Assembly: GCA_019843655.1 (NCBI GenBank)
Contig: JACDQD010000002.1
Location: 11,741,154 to 11,805,153, forward strand
Direction of reading: 5' to 3'
Length of the DNA stretch: 64,000 nucleotides
Source of the DNA: Lethocerus indicus
Lineage: Eukaryota > Arthropoda > Insecta > Hemiptera > Belostomatidae
The translations under genes and the position numbers were made by a program. Of the stretch, positions 1 through 11,915 are shown in pieces; positions within the stretch are counted from its first letter, which is position 1; every line of letters starts with the position of its first letter. The notes beneath the pieces were generated by a model. It was not told where the DNA came from. It searched no databases and saw only the letters and a program-made list of their open reading frames with translations.

Positions 1-14
1 ATCTGTGTGTTTAC

Positions 15-1882
15 CTCTCCATTATCGTTCACCACTTCTGTTTTATTGTCTTTGGTTGACAAAATTTTGGCTGCCCACGGGAGGCTGAATTCTTCCTTCG
101 TCTTGGGCTCCACCCACACATAATTCCCCTATTAGTAAAATTCCATGATTAAAGTACGCATATAAAACAGGAAATTATTCATGTTCCTAAATTATTATTT
201 TAAACTTATAATTAATTTAAAATTTCGGTACTATTAAGTGAATTTTTCACACTATGCAAACAGAGGTATGAAAACAAATGTGAGCAAGATTGAAGGTAGC
301 TATTTCACACATCAGACCTGATATGGCTGAAATCTGCGAAAGCCGATAGCTTAGGCGTGAAATTGATTTGAAGAAGTCAATAGGGGAAGAAACGTTATTC
401 CAAACACAGCGGAAATATGAAGTTTGAGAAATCTAAAAATTCTGTCCTAAACTTCTTCCACACATAACGGTAGGCACTGGGCGTAATAAATAGAGAAAAA
501 TATATTCTGGAGAACACCGAAGAAGCAATAATAAAGGAAGGCATTGTTGAACTTAACTTACTGTAATTAAGTATTTCACTTTAGACATTCATTTACTGCG
601 AAAAATTATATTTTCTCAAATATCAGGCGTTTTAGTGCAGAAATTAAATAAGTATTAGGCGATATTATAAATAATATTAATTGGTATCAATTGCCAGTTA
701 CGATATATGCACTGTATCACAAAAATTAATAGTAATGTATAATGAATGTAAAATAAGTATCGTTTCTATTGTATTCCGTTACATTTAAACGATTTGGAAA
801 TAACCGTCTATGATCAAATCATACGTCAACGGATTTATGTTACAGCTGTTAACAGCAATATTCATCGAGCATTAGTTGTTAATAAAAACAAATGTTAATA
901 TTAACTTAATATTCCAAGAAGAAACTTATTTGACAAGAATTATTTGATCTGATTCCGAAACCATTGTTATCTGTGGTCTCTCACCGATACCGATTACAAT
1001 AACAGGTATTTTCAAGTGTTTTCTTGACCAGTTTGATTGCTGAGAGCACCAACGCTTCATCGAAAAAATGTCTTGAAATCTTGAAATATTATAATTATTT
1101 TATTACTGGAATTATTTCCTCAACGAAATATATTATTTTTCCATGGCTAGTTGGTGATTATTTAGCGCATAAATCTGCCTATTTTTAATTTTATAATAAT
1201 AATAAAAATCATTGATTATAAAAACCCATTTACAAAACTCTAGGAATGGCCGCACTAGTTTAACACCTATGGGATATCTTGAAATGACTTCGCGATGTTT
1301 TCGCGATACGAAAAGAGAGAATTGAAATAAATGACGGGAATTATTTACCTTATTTTTTTAATAAAAACAAAGAATTGAGCAATATCTTCGATTTGATTTG
1401 ATTGAGTACTAAACGTATTCAATGACTACCAAATTAAAGCATTTAAAAAAAATGAAAGGATTACCGAATGTAACTCAAAGACGTTATTAAATTAAGAAAA
1501 AAAATTAGATTCTGAGGCAATTTCTCAAGTAAAATTTTGATTATTTTCATTATGAAATATTAATGTTCCATACAGCATAATGTAAATATGCATATTCCTA
1601 AATATATAGTATATCCATTTATCAAATTCACTAATCAAGTATGAATAATTAGGAATAAATGAAAGGTTTAATAGTCAATTGATTTTCAATTGTTTTTCAT
1701 TTACATTGATATGCAATGTTATAAAATAATATATGCAATACAACAATATCATCAAATAAATAATGTTGATATACATTTGTTATGTCCTTCTACTGGGAGA
1801 AACTTATTAAAAAAATTATATAGGTCATGAAATTCTGGGCTAAGCTATAATTAAATAAAGAACTTACCGCTACAATGGACAT
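15..1882 (-). CDS. Unconventional myosin-like protein, N-terminal exons only (partial, runs off left edge)
   Basis: Two minus-strand exons join in phase 0: 1882-1868 (start codon plus four codons, MSIVA, followed by a GTAAG donor) and 128-15 (38 codons, AG acceptor before it and GTAAAC donor after it). The product starts MSIVA-GNYVWVEPKTKEEF and continues to a DNGE end. This resembles the N-terminal SH3-like segment of unconventional myosins such as class VII, which begins with a G-(D/N)-Y-(I/V)-W-(I/V)-EP pattern before the motor domain. Family knowledge suggests an actin-based motor, but no motor residues (P-loop, switch) lie in the window, so the class is uncertain. The rest of the gene should lie to the left of base 1. 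The first intron is about 1.7 kb. The call rests on 43 residues and clean splice sites. Confidence 0.5.
129..1867 (-). other. First intron of the myosin-like gene
   Basis: AT-rich non-coding sequence between the two myosin-like exons. I see no further exon, RNA gene or clear mobile element in it. Confidence 0.4.
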
Positions 1883-3100
1883 TTCCTTATTTCTATTTTC
1901 CCCCCTTCAGTATCATAAAAAAAATCACGTACTACACTTTTTTAAACAAATTCATTTTTAAACACGCATTCACAAATAGGGCTACAAAACTGATCAATTA
2001 CAGGTGGGTTTTGACACAAAGTGTAGGGAAAGAGGAATGAGATAATGATCCTTTATCTAAAAAATGATAAAAGCCTCTCACTTAGTGGATATTACTCTTG
2101 TATAAGCAATATTGTCATACATATTTGTTTGTACTGGTAATGACAAACAGGAAATAGCAAATGGATAATTTTAAGTAGTTCATTCAGAAATGAATCCTTT
2201 GGTTTGAACTATTATTATGATCTTTTCAATTTTATTAATCAGTGAGTAGAAAACTGACTCTTCCTGTACCTTAGAAGTGAAATAGATATGATAAATATAA
2301 ATTAAATTGTTTCTGATATTTCAGTTTGCTATGCAACAGTTATAAGTGTTAATCATTGAGTGTGTACAAACACACACACATCCCAGTACCACAAACAATA
2401 AAAGAAATTGTAAGGAACTAAATTAAATATTTATGAGTTTTGATCTTGCTATTTTTTGCAATAAAATTGCATATACATTAAAATTCAGTTCTGCAGTTTG
2501 TTCCACAATTGCCTCTCAAGGTCAGAGTTCTCAATAATATTACATCAATTACCTCTAGTATGAGTTACCATCTTGTAAATAGTATGATCACTAATAATTA
2601 ATGAAACATAGCACTAATTCAGTAACTTAAAAAATATTACATCAAATATTTACATACTAAGATATTCCAGGTACCTGAAAAAATAAGTCAATCAAAAGGG
2701 GGCCTGTTTTGAAATAGTAAGACACCTTCATGTACAATTCTTTGAAGATTTATTTTTTAATAATTCAAACTGCAAACAAACTTTTTTTGAATAATTCAGG
2801 ATAATAAATTAAGGTAGTTATAATTTCTTTAAAATTTATTATTTTATTTATACAGATGTTACTGTAACAGTGGGGAAATGTTTTAAGAGATAATAATTGA
2901 AAATAGCAATTTTGCTACATAACTAAAAAAAAAAATCACAAGTGTACTGTTCCCAAGAATATGAATATGGGATTTATTCTTTTTTGTATCACAAATACTG
3001 GAATGGTTGAACTTTCCACTGAACAAATTATATGGATAAGGAAAAAATGAAATAATAAATTCCAGGAATTTGAAAGTAACAAGGATACATTTATACATTT
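1883..3100. other. Intergenic, myosin-like gene upstream region and ITPA 3' side
   Basis: AT-rich sequence with no convincing coding potential. It should hold the promoter of the myosin-like gene and the 3' UTR of ITPA, both on the minus strand. The short open frames here have low-complexity translations and no family resemblance. Confidence 0.5.
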
Positions 3101-4375
3101 TTAAGTAAAATAATTCTTTATAGCCAGAACAGCTTTACTCCTATGTGATATCTGATTCTTCTGATCTTTGGGCATTTCAGCATAGGTTTGGCTGTACCCT
3201 TTGGGCTGGAAGCATGGGTCCCAGCCAAAGTCCCTAGGCCCTCTGGGTGACACAATATCACCCTGGGTCCTCCCCTGGAAGAGAAGTACTTCCTGGTCTA
3301 CTCCCTCAGTGTAAGCCATGGTACAGACAGCTTCTGCTGACTTATCCTCCCACCCAGTCAGCATACGGTGCAGCCCATCAGGACCGAGCTTCTCCAAAAA
3401 CCACTTGATGTATGGACCTATGCAAACAAACAGATCAGAAGTTTTCACTATTTTAACATAAAATCGTGTTTTCATAAACCTATGATCTAGATAAGCTCTA
3501 GTTATTAAAAATAAGTAAGCATGCATTATTATTTCTATGAAAACATTTTACACAACATTCTAACCACCCTGATGCACCCAAGTTTATTAACATTAAATAA
3601 TAACATGATGGGAGGACAAAATGATGTTTTTCATACAAAAACATCCACCACTCAACCAACATTATCATTTTTAAATAATGACTGAACAGGTCAGAAAACT
3701 GAAAATAATTTTTACACACCTGGGAGGCCTCCCAAAGATTTGAAACAGAGACAAGTATCTTCAACTATAACAGGTCCATTTATGATCCTGGCTGCTTCTC
3801 TGCACTTTTTCTTACATATGTCATCAATTTCACCCTGCAGTTCTGGAAGATCCACTTTCTGGTTGACAAGCTGTAATTCAACAACTACAATTCAAAACCG
3901 GTAGTTGCGTTAACCATTAATAAAAATAACTATAAGTTGCTAAGCTAGAAATGGTGGAGAACTATGTTTTAAAAACTATAAACACTATCAACTATTAACT
4001 AGTTGATAAATCAATATTTTTACATTGAACAAACCGATACAACAAATGGCTGCATGTGTGAATAATTAACGTATACATGTATGTTTAACAACTGCTTACA
4101 AAGTGGGAAAGCTGGGTAGCAGAAACATCTTCATGGACCTAAAAAAAAAACGCGGTATTTTTCGATTTTGGATACATGAAACTTCGTATATGTCCCGACA
4201 ACGTACTTCAAATTCTACCAAAAACCGGCTCAAGGGAGTACCGGTAAAATCCAATTTAACCGAAAGGCCGTTCGAGGCGGGTTATTACCTTAAAAGGTAC
4301 GTTGGGCCCCAATATAGCGACGACTTCTTCGAGCTTCTTGGCGTTGCCAGTGACGAAAACGACCGTCTTGGCCAT
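3101..4375 (-). CDS. ITPA: Inosine triphosphate pyrophosphatase (ITPase)
   Basis: Complete three-exon gene: exon 1 4375-4289, exon 2 3870-3720, exon 3 3417-3101. The junctions are GT/AG and the phases agree, giving 184 residues (human ITPA has 194). ITPase hydrolyses ITP, dITP and XTP to monophosphates in the cytosol, keeping deaminated purines out of DNA and RNA. The N-terminus [18 protein letters not shown] carries the family signature [10 protein letters not shown]. Later landmarks are [46 protein letters not shown] and SHRSKAV, all conserved Ham1/ITPA blocks. The start is the first ATG, directly before the conserved beta strand. The gene is divergent from PITHD1, whose start is at 4509. 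The rest of exon 1 and its upstream flank are noticeably more GC- and CpG-rich than the surroundings. Nothing appears broken. Confidence 0.95.
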
Positions 4376-4508
4376 GAGGGCTCTCATCGGTCGCGGCCGG
4401 GCGGTATAACCTGAGGCGCGGGGAGGCTACACCAGTGGACAGAGTGTTGGGACCAGCGACTGCGGAAGGTTCGTCTGCCGGCAGCGTTGTCCTGAATTTG
4501 TGGAAGAA
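4376..4508. promoter_or_regulatory. Shared bidirectional promoter / 5' UTR interval of ITPA and PITHD1
   Basis: The two start codons point away from each other with 133 bp between them. The interval is GC- and CpG-rich (it contains a NotI-like GCGGCCG stretch near 4390) inside an AT-rich region. Both transcripts must therefore start in, or overlap, this interval. No TATA box is evident. Confidence 0.6.
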
Positions 4509-7500
4509 ATGGGCTGCGACGGGGACCACGACCACGACGACACCCCCGAGATGGGACTCCAGTATTCGCTTTTCACGAAAATTGACCTGGAGAATTTGGA
4601 GTGCCTGAACGAGGCGGTCGAGGATTCGGGCAAGTCCATCTTCAAACCCTGGGAGGAGAGGTTGCATTTCGACAAGGTCCGCCCTCTCCCCTCTGTACAT
4701 TCTTCGGTTATTTTTGAAAATTACCCTCTCGTTTGCTCTGAGGTATTGCCAATGCAAAAACAAAAATATCGCGCTCGGCAATGAAAAAAAAACCCGCCGC
4801 TCTCCCACTTTGCACAACGTTACTCTTCACTTTGAATGTTATAGAAACTACGAAAAATACGTTTCCATCAATATTTCCAATCCTTATGTACACATATCTA
4901 CTCTATATAGATTTTATAAATGGCTTTTGTTGACTAATACTTACTTTAATTTGATGACTCATTGTAACATGAGTTAACATAACTCTGGTGGCTTTAAAGG
5001 TTGTTTCAGTAAGTTATTTTAGAAAATTGAGAATAATTTTGGGTATTGTTTTATTTATTGGCGATGTTATTACTGAATAATAGTCTTAACCTATGAGGGG
5101 GTGTTTACTGATTTTTGTTATTACTGATCTCACTAATTACTAAACAGAAATTAGTTTATTTTCAACATTGCTAATTTTACAAGTTCTTTCATAAATGAGT
5201 GTTATGTATGTTAATTTTTGAGTACATACATTATTTTTTAAATAGCTTGAAATAAAACATATATCAGTATATCGTCTAATGTTTCAAAATCTTGTATTGC
5301 ATGTATTACATAAATTATTTTGTAAAAATAACATTTGTTTCAGTTTGTTGAAAGTGATGCTGATGAAGAATTACTGTTTAATATACCGTAAGTAGTCCAT
5401 ATTTTTGTTAAACTATTTTAATATATGATAATATAGATAAAATAAATTATTTTGGCATCTAAGAATTTAATAGTGAATTCCAACAAAATAATTTTATCTT
5501 GTAGTAGTGTGGAGAATGATTGATGATGTTTAATTTAATTAATAATTAGTCTTCCTTTGTGTAATAGACTTGTATGTAAATATACCCTAGTTAATATTAT
5601 ACAATCTTCATCTTGATTTAAGGGGTTTGTTCCAGTTTGAAAATATGAAAGAAGTACATGCACTTACATAAAGAGGGTTAGTTCAAATATGAACTACTTA
5701 ACTATATTCAATCTCACTGCCATTCTCAGTTTGCAATAATCTTCCAGCTAGTGGTATGGATTTTTATGTCTCAATTCTAAGAATTAATTTTAGACTAATG
5801 TGTGTTTTATCTGATTTCAATTTGCAGATTCACCGGCAACATTAAATTAAAAGGGATAATAGTTGTAGGAGGAGAGGATCAATCGCACCCGTCAAAAATG
5901 AGACTGTAAGTTACTATCAAAAATTGAAAACGTATATTTTTAAACAGCATATATTATATATAAGTTAAAAGGCAATAACAAATGGTAACGATCAATTGAA
6001 CACACCTGTGTTTAACATTCATTGGTTTATCATTTTTGTCTCTCTAATAACATCAATGTGTTAAACTTTAAAAATATTAGTAAACAATTGTGTGCTGTCT
6101 TTTCTTCTTTAAAAAAGTAAAATAATTTAAAAATCAGTAATTTTCTTATAGTCATGGTTTTTTATGGCTTAGTTGTACCAAGAATTATTTAGCAAAATAA
6201 CACTAATTTCTTATCAGAAAACAAAAGTTGGCAATTTTTACAATGTATAATTTGTACATAAAATATATATATATTAAAAACTAAATATACTAACGATAAA
6301 GTAGGAGTGCTTTTGTAACAACTATACTATACACATATATGTATCCATTAAATATTTTTAAAAGTGGTTACATATTCTGTATATAATATCTAATAACAGG
6401 TGTAGTTATTTGACATAAATGTATTAGGCATAAGTTTCAACAAAATGCAATCATTTAGTAACAACAGAATTTTACAGTAAACTACACTCCCAACATTCCG
6501 TATCTTACTTTATTAATACAATTAAGAGGAAAAAGGGTCAGGTCATACTTACTAAAACTAGTAATAGTTTTATACATGCAGTTCAATATCGATCAGCTGA
6601 TCTCATAAAAAGCTCTGCGAATATTAGGTCAGTACTTTGGAAGAATATGGCTTATTATCAGTTATCTACATGTTCTGCTGATGAGCTGTCTACATAAGAT
6701 TCATTATTCTCTGGTGCTGTTGGGATGACTGAAACAAATTGAAAAATGCTTTTGCACATATGGTGCATCTCCAGATTAGACAAAAGCAACATTTTTATTA
6801 GAAATTTAATAATTGAGTAAACAAAAACAGAATTGTTGGATTTCTCTCATTAGATCCAATTTATTGAATAGTTAGACCTGTAATATCAATTTGCTGAACC
6901 AAATATATTTTAAGAATCTGAAATATTTGTATTATTTCACATAAGTTTTTTATTGATATCCCATTATATTTTAAGGTAATTGATAACACACATTAACATA
7001 ACACTACAAAGGTTTGAAAAAACCTTAGTCCACAAGAGGATTGCAGCAATATGTGCTGTGGTGTAATAGGTTTTAAAAGTGCAATGTCATCAGTGACATC
7101 TGATAATAATATGGACATTACACATATCAAAAATTATATAAATTATTTTTATGAACATCATGTTTTTAAAAAAAATACCTTTCCAACAGAAAAATGGATA
7201 TTGTACCTTATATTCTTCCAATGTACAGAAATGTGTACGATAATCATTCCGTATTTACAAGCAACATTGGTTACATATAACATTGCGGGGTCCTGTTTTC
7301 CTAAGGGCTGATGTTGCTCATGTAGAGCGATTTTAATTCAGTTTTAGCGGACATTTCGAACAGGGCTGCTCGGTTCTGACCCTCACCCTTTTTAACCCAG
7401 TGACCATAGACACGGAAGGCGCATCCATCAATAACTTTCCTGAGGATTCTGATGCGATAAGGATCAACCCGGCTGGCAGCCACCGATATTGGTTTGGGAA

Positions 7501-10500
7501 GCAGAGCGAGTCTGTTCAGTCTGACCATGGCCTGGACACATACAATACCGAGTTTGAATTTCTTTTTCGCATTGAATTTACATTTCAAATCATTGGCCAT
7601 TTTGGAGATCCTGCACAGTTTGTTACTGGTAGGAGCAAGGCTTTTCTTCAATGGAGCAATATCCTGATCGAATACAATAACTTGAAAGAATGAATGCTGT
7701 AGAGCTTGATCTACATTATACCTCTCCTGAGGGTTGACAACTAACAATTTTGTTATGAGGTCCTTCGCCTGGTTAGAAACATCGGCCCATTCCGGTGATG
7801 TGAATGAGTAGTTTCCTTCCATGATATTGCGCAGCATCACAATCTGTTTTCGGTGCCAGAATGGTGGACAGCCCACAAGGAGGGTGTACATAATGACACC
7901 GCAGGCCCACATGTCCACCGCCTGTGTATAGCCACTCACTTCTTGGTACATGTTTGTCTTTAACACTTCAGGAGCTAAATAACCCGGTGTACCGCAAAGT
8001 TCGGTCAATAACTCGCCTGGTTTTAAAACTCTGGCGAAACCGAAATCTGTGAGCTTAATGTTTGTCGAGTCATCAAGGAGGATGTTCTCTGGCTTAAGGT
8101 CCCGGTGGACTATGCCTTTGCCATGGACAAATTGTAGGGCCTCGAACAGCTGGCGCATCACATAGCGAGTCTTCTTCTCCGACAAGGTTACTACGGTGGT
8201 CAAGTAATCGAATAGTTCTCCATTCCGGCAGAGTTCAAACACTAAAAATATGAATGTGCTAGATTCAAAGACGTCATGAAGTTGTATGATATAGGGATGT
8301 CCCGCTACCAGCCTCAATATTCTAATTTCCTCCTTGGTAGCCTGGGTGGTGTCGGGATCGGCACTGATGTCGATTATCTTGGCAGCGAACTCGATTCCGC
8401 TCTCTTTTTCAATGCATCTTCTGACAGTGGAACTGATCCCCCTTCCGAGAATCTCTTTGGGCTCGTACTTGGCGTAGAATTCTTTCGCGGCGTCCTTGTC
8501 CGGCAGCAAGTCAACCTCCTCTTTCGCCATACTGCCAATCTCTTGGGGGAATTATTTACTGTTGACCCCGACCTACCATTTCACAGTCCACTTAACTCGA
8601 TTAGACTGGGGGATAGGTTTCATTCTGGTTATATTAACAGGTTGGCCAACACACCACGTTTACTTTTCTCCTTGTTGGCTGCGAAAATTACCTTATCATC
8701 TCACTGAAGCACGTCTGCGATCAAAATATTTTTAATTATTCCTTAATCCCGATATTTATTTTTGAAACGGTTTGGCGAGAAACTGTTTTTCTTAAAACTG
8801 ATACTGTCATTATCTATTGCGGTACCGTTTTAGAAATATGTTTTTTGTGATGATCTAATACACCCAACGCAATATTTTAAAATTACACTCGTTACAACTC
8901 GTGACAGGTCGTAGGCGTAGGTTTGGCTACCGAAATGTGGAAAATATTTAATGAGTATACAAATTTAATTTTTATTATTGAGATATCTTTTAAAAAATGT
9001 ACTCGTTTTAATAAAATGAAAAATAATTAGATTTAATAAAAATCTACGATTAAATATTTCTTTCTAGGTTTAAGAATAGACCCAAGATGACATTTGATGA
9101 TGCATCAATTCATGCAGATCAAGAGTTCGATCTGCATCCTGACGCTAATGGAACTCTGGAGTATTCTACAATGTAAGTTAGACTGTACAACAAACAACAC
9201 TTATTTTTCTTAACCACCGAGAACTCAAATTAGGAAAAATACAACCATAATATAAGTAGATGATTTAGTTTGTAAGTATTTCATGTTATTACCCCAACAA
9301 CGCAGCGTCTCCGGTAAGCATAAATGTTTATTCCATTTCCTAATCACGCCTGTAACTGGCTCTGACGATGGCGCTATGACGGACCAAAAACGTGAGTCTT
9401 GACAATCATACCTTTGATACTACTTTCTAGTACATATCACATATTCACAGTGTCATACATAAATCTATTTATTTCATGACTTTGGCCTACAAAAATTCAT
9501 GTTCGAATGAATTAATTTTGATGCCATGTTATTTACACTTGAATGCTTCAATAATCATAATAATACCAATCTAAAATAACTGGTTTTCATAACCCATTTC
9601 AATGGGCTGCGTGAGATTAGCAGTTGTGGTTAAAGATGCAGGATTAAGTTATAAACCGGTAGCTTTGGATGTCAACGACCGTATTATTGATTGGTAATAG
9701 AATCCATTACAGCCGCTATATGAAAACCACGACCCGGTTCAGTTAACGCCTATCAAGGAATGTAAACCGAGACTACCGAATGTTACCATACTCAAAGGGT
9801 TCGCCCGATAGTTATGTTGCTTAATGCAATAGTATCTGATAGCACGTATAAACAAAATTGATCTGTTATTGATGGAACATCATCGTTACGATTGCCCCGT
9901 CTCCCCTCTCTCTTCGCACATTCCCAGCACATCGCAGATTAGCACGGTCTGTGCTGTCAGCGATCTCACGGCTCCAGCTCACATTAACAGCCACACTTTA
10001 CTACCAGCATATAACAATGACAGCACCCCTCTGGGCTACTGTCCGCAATGTGGGTTATGTCCACACTGAAATGAATACAATAAAAATATAGAAAGTGTTC
10101 AATCTAAGGTACAGTAATTGTTTTGTGAACGAAAGGCGCCTAATTACCCCATTAAAGCATCGTCCCCGGTAAGCATAAACTTTTATTTTATTTCCTAAGC
10201 AATGCCAGTATTTAGCTACTGACAATGGCGTCATGCCGAAACCGGTCTACCGATGGACTGAACATGCGAGTCGTGACAGACCTTAGATAAACTTACAGAT
10301 TGTCTAAGCATTTATGCTTTAACTGATAACAATTCTAATGGAACTGAAGATAGATTAGATTATATTAAACCGACGGTGTATGCAAATAATCTGAGTGGAA
10401 TGACAATGAAATTAGAAAGAAAATTTAGCCATTCAATCACCAATTCCAAAATCTCCAGCTAGCAATTCACAATTAATTACGAGGACTGAAAAGGCGAAAA

Positions 10501-10940
10501 ATTCACGTTTTATATTTTTACTAATTCAATGTCAACTTTTAAAATTAATATTATTTGTTTTCTAATCAAGAGTCTTGTTTATTTTTGTTTGCCTCTTTAC
10601 AGAGAAGTAGTAATATTGATGTTCGCTTTTACGCGATGGATCAGAGCAATTGTTTTCCCTTCTATAGATTCCTAAATTATTTATATCTACTTCCGGGTCT
10701 GTGCATCGAGTATTTGTTTGCACTTCCAGGGTGGTGAAATTTTCCTCCGTCCACCACTTGACGATTCACTTCCCGTGCAATTTCGGCTCCGAGAGTACCA
10801 AGCTGTACTACATCGGTCTTAAGGGTGAGTTCACGCCCGCCCACAGGCACGGGGTCACCATATGCACTTACGAATCAGCGCCCAACGTTGCCGACCACAA
10901 GATCGATCTCATCAGCCAAATGTCCCACGAAATACAGTAA
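4509..10940 (+). CDS. PITHD1: PITH domain-containing protein 1
   Basis: Five exons join in consistent phase: 4509-4676, 5344-5387, 5828-5905, 9068-9172 and 10730-10940. They give 201 residues (human PITHD1 has 211). The PITH domain was named for a segment shared with thioredoxin-like proteins that bind the proteasome, and PITHD1 is reported as a proteasome-interacting protein; its chemistry is not settled. Visible landmarks are a His/Asp-rich start (GDHDHDDTPEMG), LFTKIDLENLECLNE, a beta-rich core GNIKLKGIIVVGGED, SHPSKMRLFKNRP, and KFSSVHHLTIHFPCNFG followed by LYYIGLKGEFTPAHRHGVTIC. Start choice: the first in-frame ATG at 4509 precedes the conserved acidic stretch. Intron 3 (5906-9067) contains a whole antisense kinase gene, and intron 4 (9173-10729) holds a pair of direct repeats. 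The gene appears intact. Confidence 0.95.
7301..8530 (-). CDS. PhKgamma: Phosphorylase b kinase gamma catalytic chain, intronless and nested in PITHD1 intron 3
   Basis: A single open frame encodes 409 residues, close to vertebrate PHKG2 (about 406). The kinase phosphorylates glycogen phosphorylase b to start glycogen breakdown; the gamma subunit normally works with alpha, beta and calmodulin. The N-lobe has a glycine loop (LGRGISSTVRR, near residue 30) and an ATP-binding Lys in AAKIID (about Lys51). The catalytic loop is HRDLKPEN (Asp144), the metal-binding motif is DFG (162-164), and APE lies near 187. A Glu sits in the activation segment (LLTELCGTPGY), as in PhK gamma, which needs no activation-loop phosphate. 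The C-terminal third is basic and matches the calmodulin-binding autoregulatory region in position. The start ATG is directly before the acidic KEEVDLLPDKDAAKEFYAKYEPKE segment. No intron interrupts the frame, and it is antisense to its host gene, so a retrocopy origin is possible. No frameshift or stop is present. Confidence 0.93.
   Translation of the reverse strand: MAKEEVDLLPDKDAAKEFYAKYEPKEILGRGISSTVRRCIEKESGIEFAAKIIDISADPDTTQATKEEIRILRLVAGHPYIIQLHDVFESSTFIFLVFELCRNGELFDYLTTVVTLSEKKTRYVMRQLFEALQFVHGKGIVHRDLKPENILLDDSTNIKLTDFGFARVLKPGELLTELCGTPGYLAPEVLKTNMYQEVSGYTQAVDMWACGVIMYTLLVGCPPFWHRKQIVMLRNIMEGNYSFTSPEWADVSNQAKDLITKLLVVNPQERYNVDQALQHSFFQVIVFDQDIAPLKKSLAPTSNKLCRISKMANDLKCKFNAKKKFKLGIVCVQAMVRLNRLALLPKPISVAASRVDPYRIRILRKVIDGCAFRVYGHWVKKGEGQNRAALFEMSAKTELKSLYMSNISP
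9294..10290 (+). repeat. Pair of imperfect direct repeats in PITHD1 intron 4, possibly degenerate Penelope-type terminal repeats
   Basis: A segment starting near 9309 (CCGGTAAGCATAAA, then Ts and a CCTAA block, then CTGACGATGGCG near 9361 and GAGTC(T/G)TGAC near 9395) recurs near 10166 in the same orientation, shifted by about 855 bp. The second copy carries CTACTGACAATGGCG and GCCGAAACCGGTC. Both show the CTGA-(N)-ATGGCG core seen in the repeats at 24.3 kb and 29.5 kb. The roughly 750 bp between them has no convincing coding sequence. Classification is inferred from the shared core only. Confidence 0.4.
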
Positions 10941-11915
10941 TGCGAAACACGCATTTGCCTACATTTATTTAATTACTATCATTTTCGTATACATTATTTG
11001 ATCGTTATTCTGTTTGTACCGTTTCCATTTTTTTTAATATAAATTCTTATAAACCATTATTTCTTCGTGCTGATACATTGACTTATTTCATTGTGTGCTT
11101 ATGTAACTCAACTGTCTAATTTTATAGTCGGTTCCTCGCATTTAATTTTTTGATCAGTGTACATATATAAAACATATGTGTACATAGAACGAGGAAAGAT
11201 GTTGCTATTGTTGTTAGGAGATTGAACATGATAGACCATTGTTGAGGCAAATTTTAAAATACAACTATTACTACAGCAATTTGCTTTTTTTTCAATAAAA
11301 AAGAATAAGTATATATTCCCCTCCTTGTTATATGTCATTTTTTAATCATTTATCATTTTCAAATACAGGCATTCCCTAATTTTTGCTTTTATTTTTATAC
11401 CTAATACCATCTTAAAACTAATTTGTATATTATTTTTAACCAAAATAATACAAACACTTGTGATAGGTTCCCAGGTGAGATATACTACCTGAACCATAAA
11501 GTTGGAAAATCGATAATTTTAGAAATTTCAAACAATCCCGGAGATTTGTCCCATATTCCGTCAACAGTGGTCCCCAGATGAGATACACTGCCCTATAAAG
11601 GACAGTTGAAAAATCGAAAATTTTTGTGCGTGGTTTCTGCAAAAAATTGGTTTTTGCTTCAAGCCTCCACTTATAAATGTTTTCCTTTTAATAAAGAAAT
11701 CCTTAAATTGGATACTAATTTGGTTAATCCTAAATGCTCTCATAAGTAAAATTAATTTATAAATTTCTAAATGCGTGTAAATAACCATTTCACATTACAG
11801 CAATTTTATTGTAAGACAACATGTATAATCTAATATAATAATATAATTCTTTTCTTTTACGAAAATATTATGGATTACTAATTAGGAAAAATGTTATGTC
11901 GTGTATTGAATCTCA
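10941..11915. other. Intergenic between the convergent PITHD1 and UGT genes
   Basis: AT-rich interval that must hold both 3' UTRs. Near 11466-11625 an imperfect direct repeat occurs with a shift of about 103 bp: (T/C)CCCAG(G/A)TGAGATA(T/C)ACT, then an A-rich stretch with AAAATCGA. Nothing else is recognised. Confidence 0.5.

Noticed and set aside
4290..4817. 175-codon minus-strand frame covering ITPA exon 1 and beyond
   Set aside because: Most of it is antisense to PITHD1 exon 1 and its intron. The only coding part in this interval on that strand is ITPA exon 1, which reads in another frame.
7400..8735. Plus-strand frames opposite the phosphorylase kinase gene
   Set aside because: Shadows of the long kinase reading frame, with no family resemblance.
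10213..10245. Hammerhead-like motif in the second PITHD1-intron repeat
   Set aside because: The core reads CTGACAA and the flanks do not form stem I cleanly. Kept only as evidence of relatedness between repeats.
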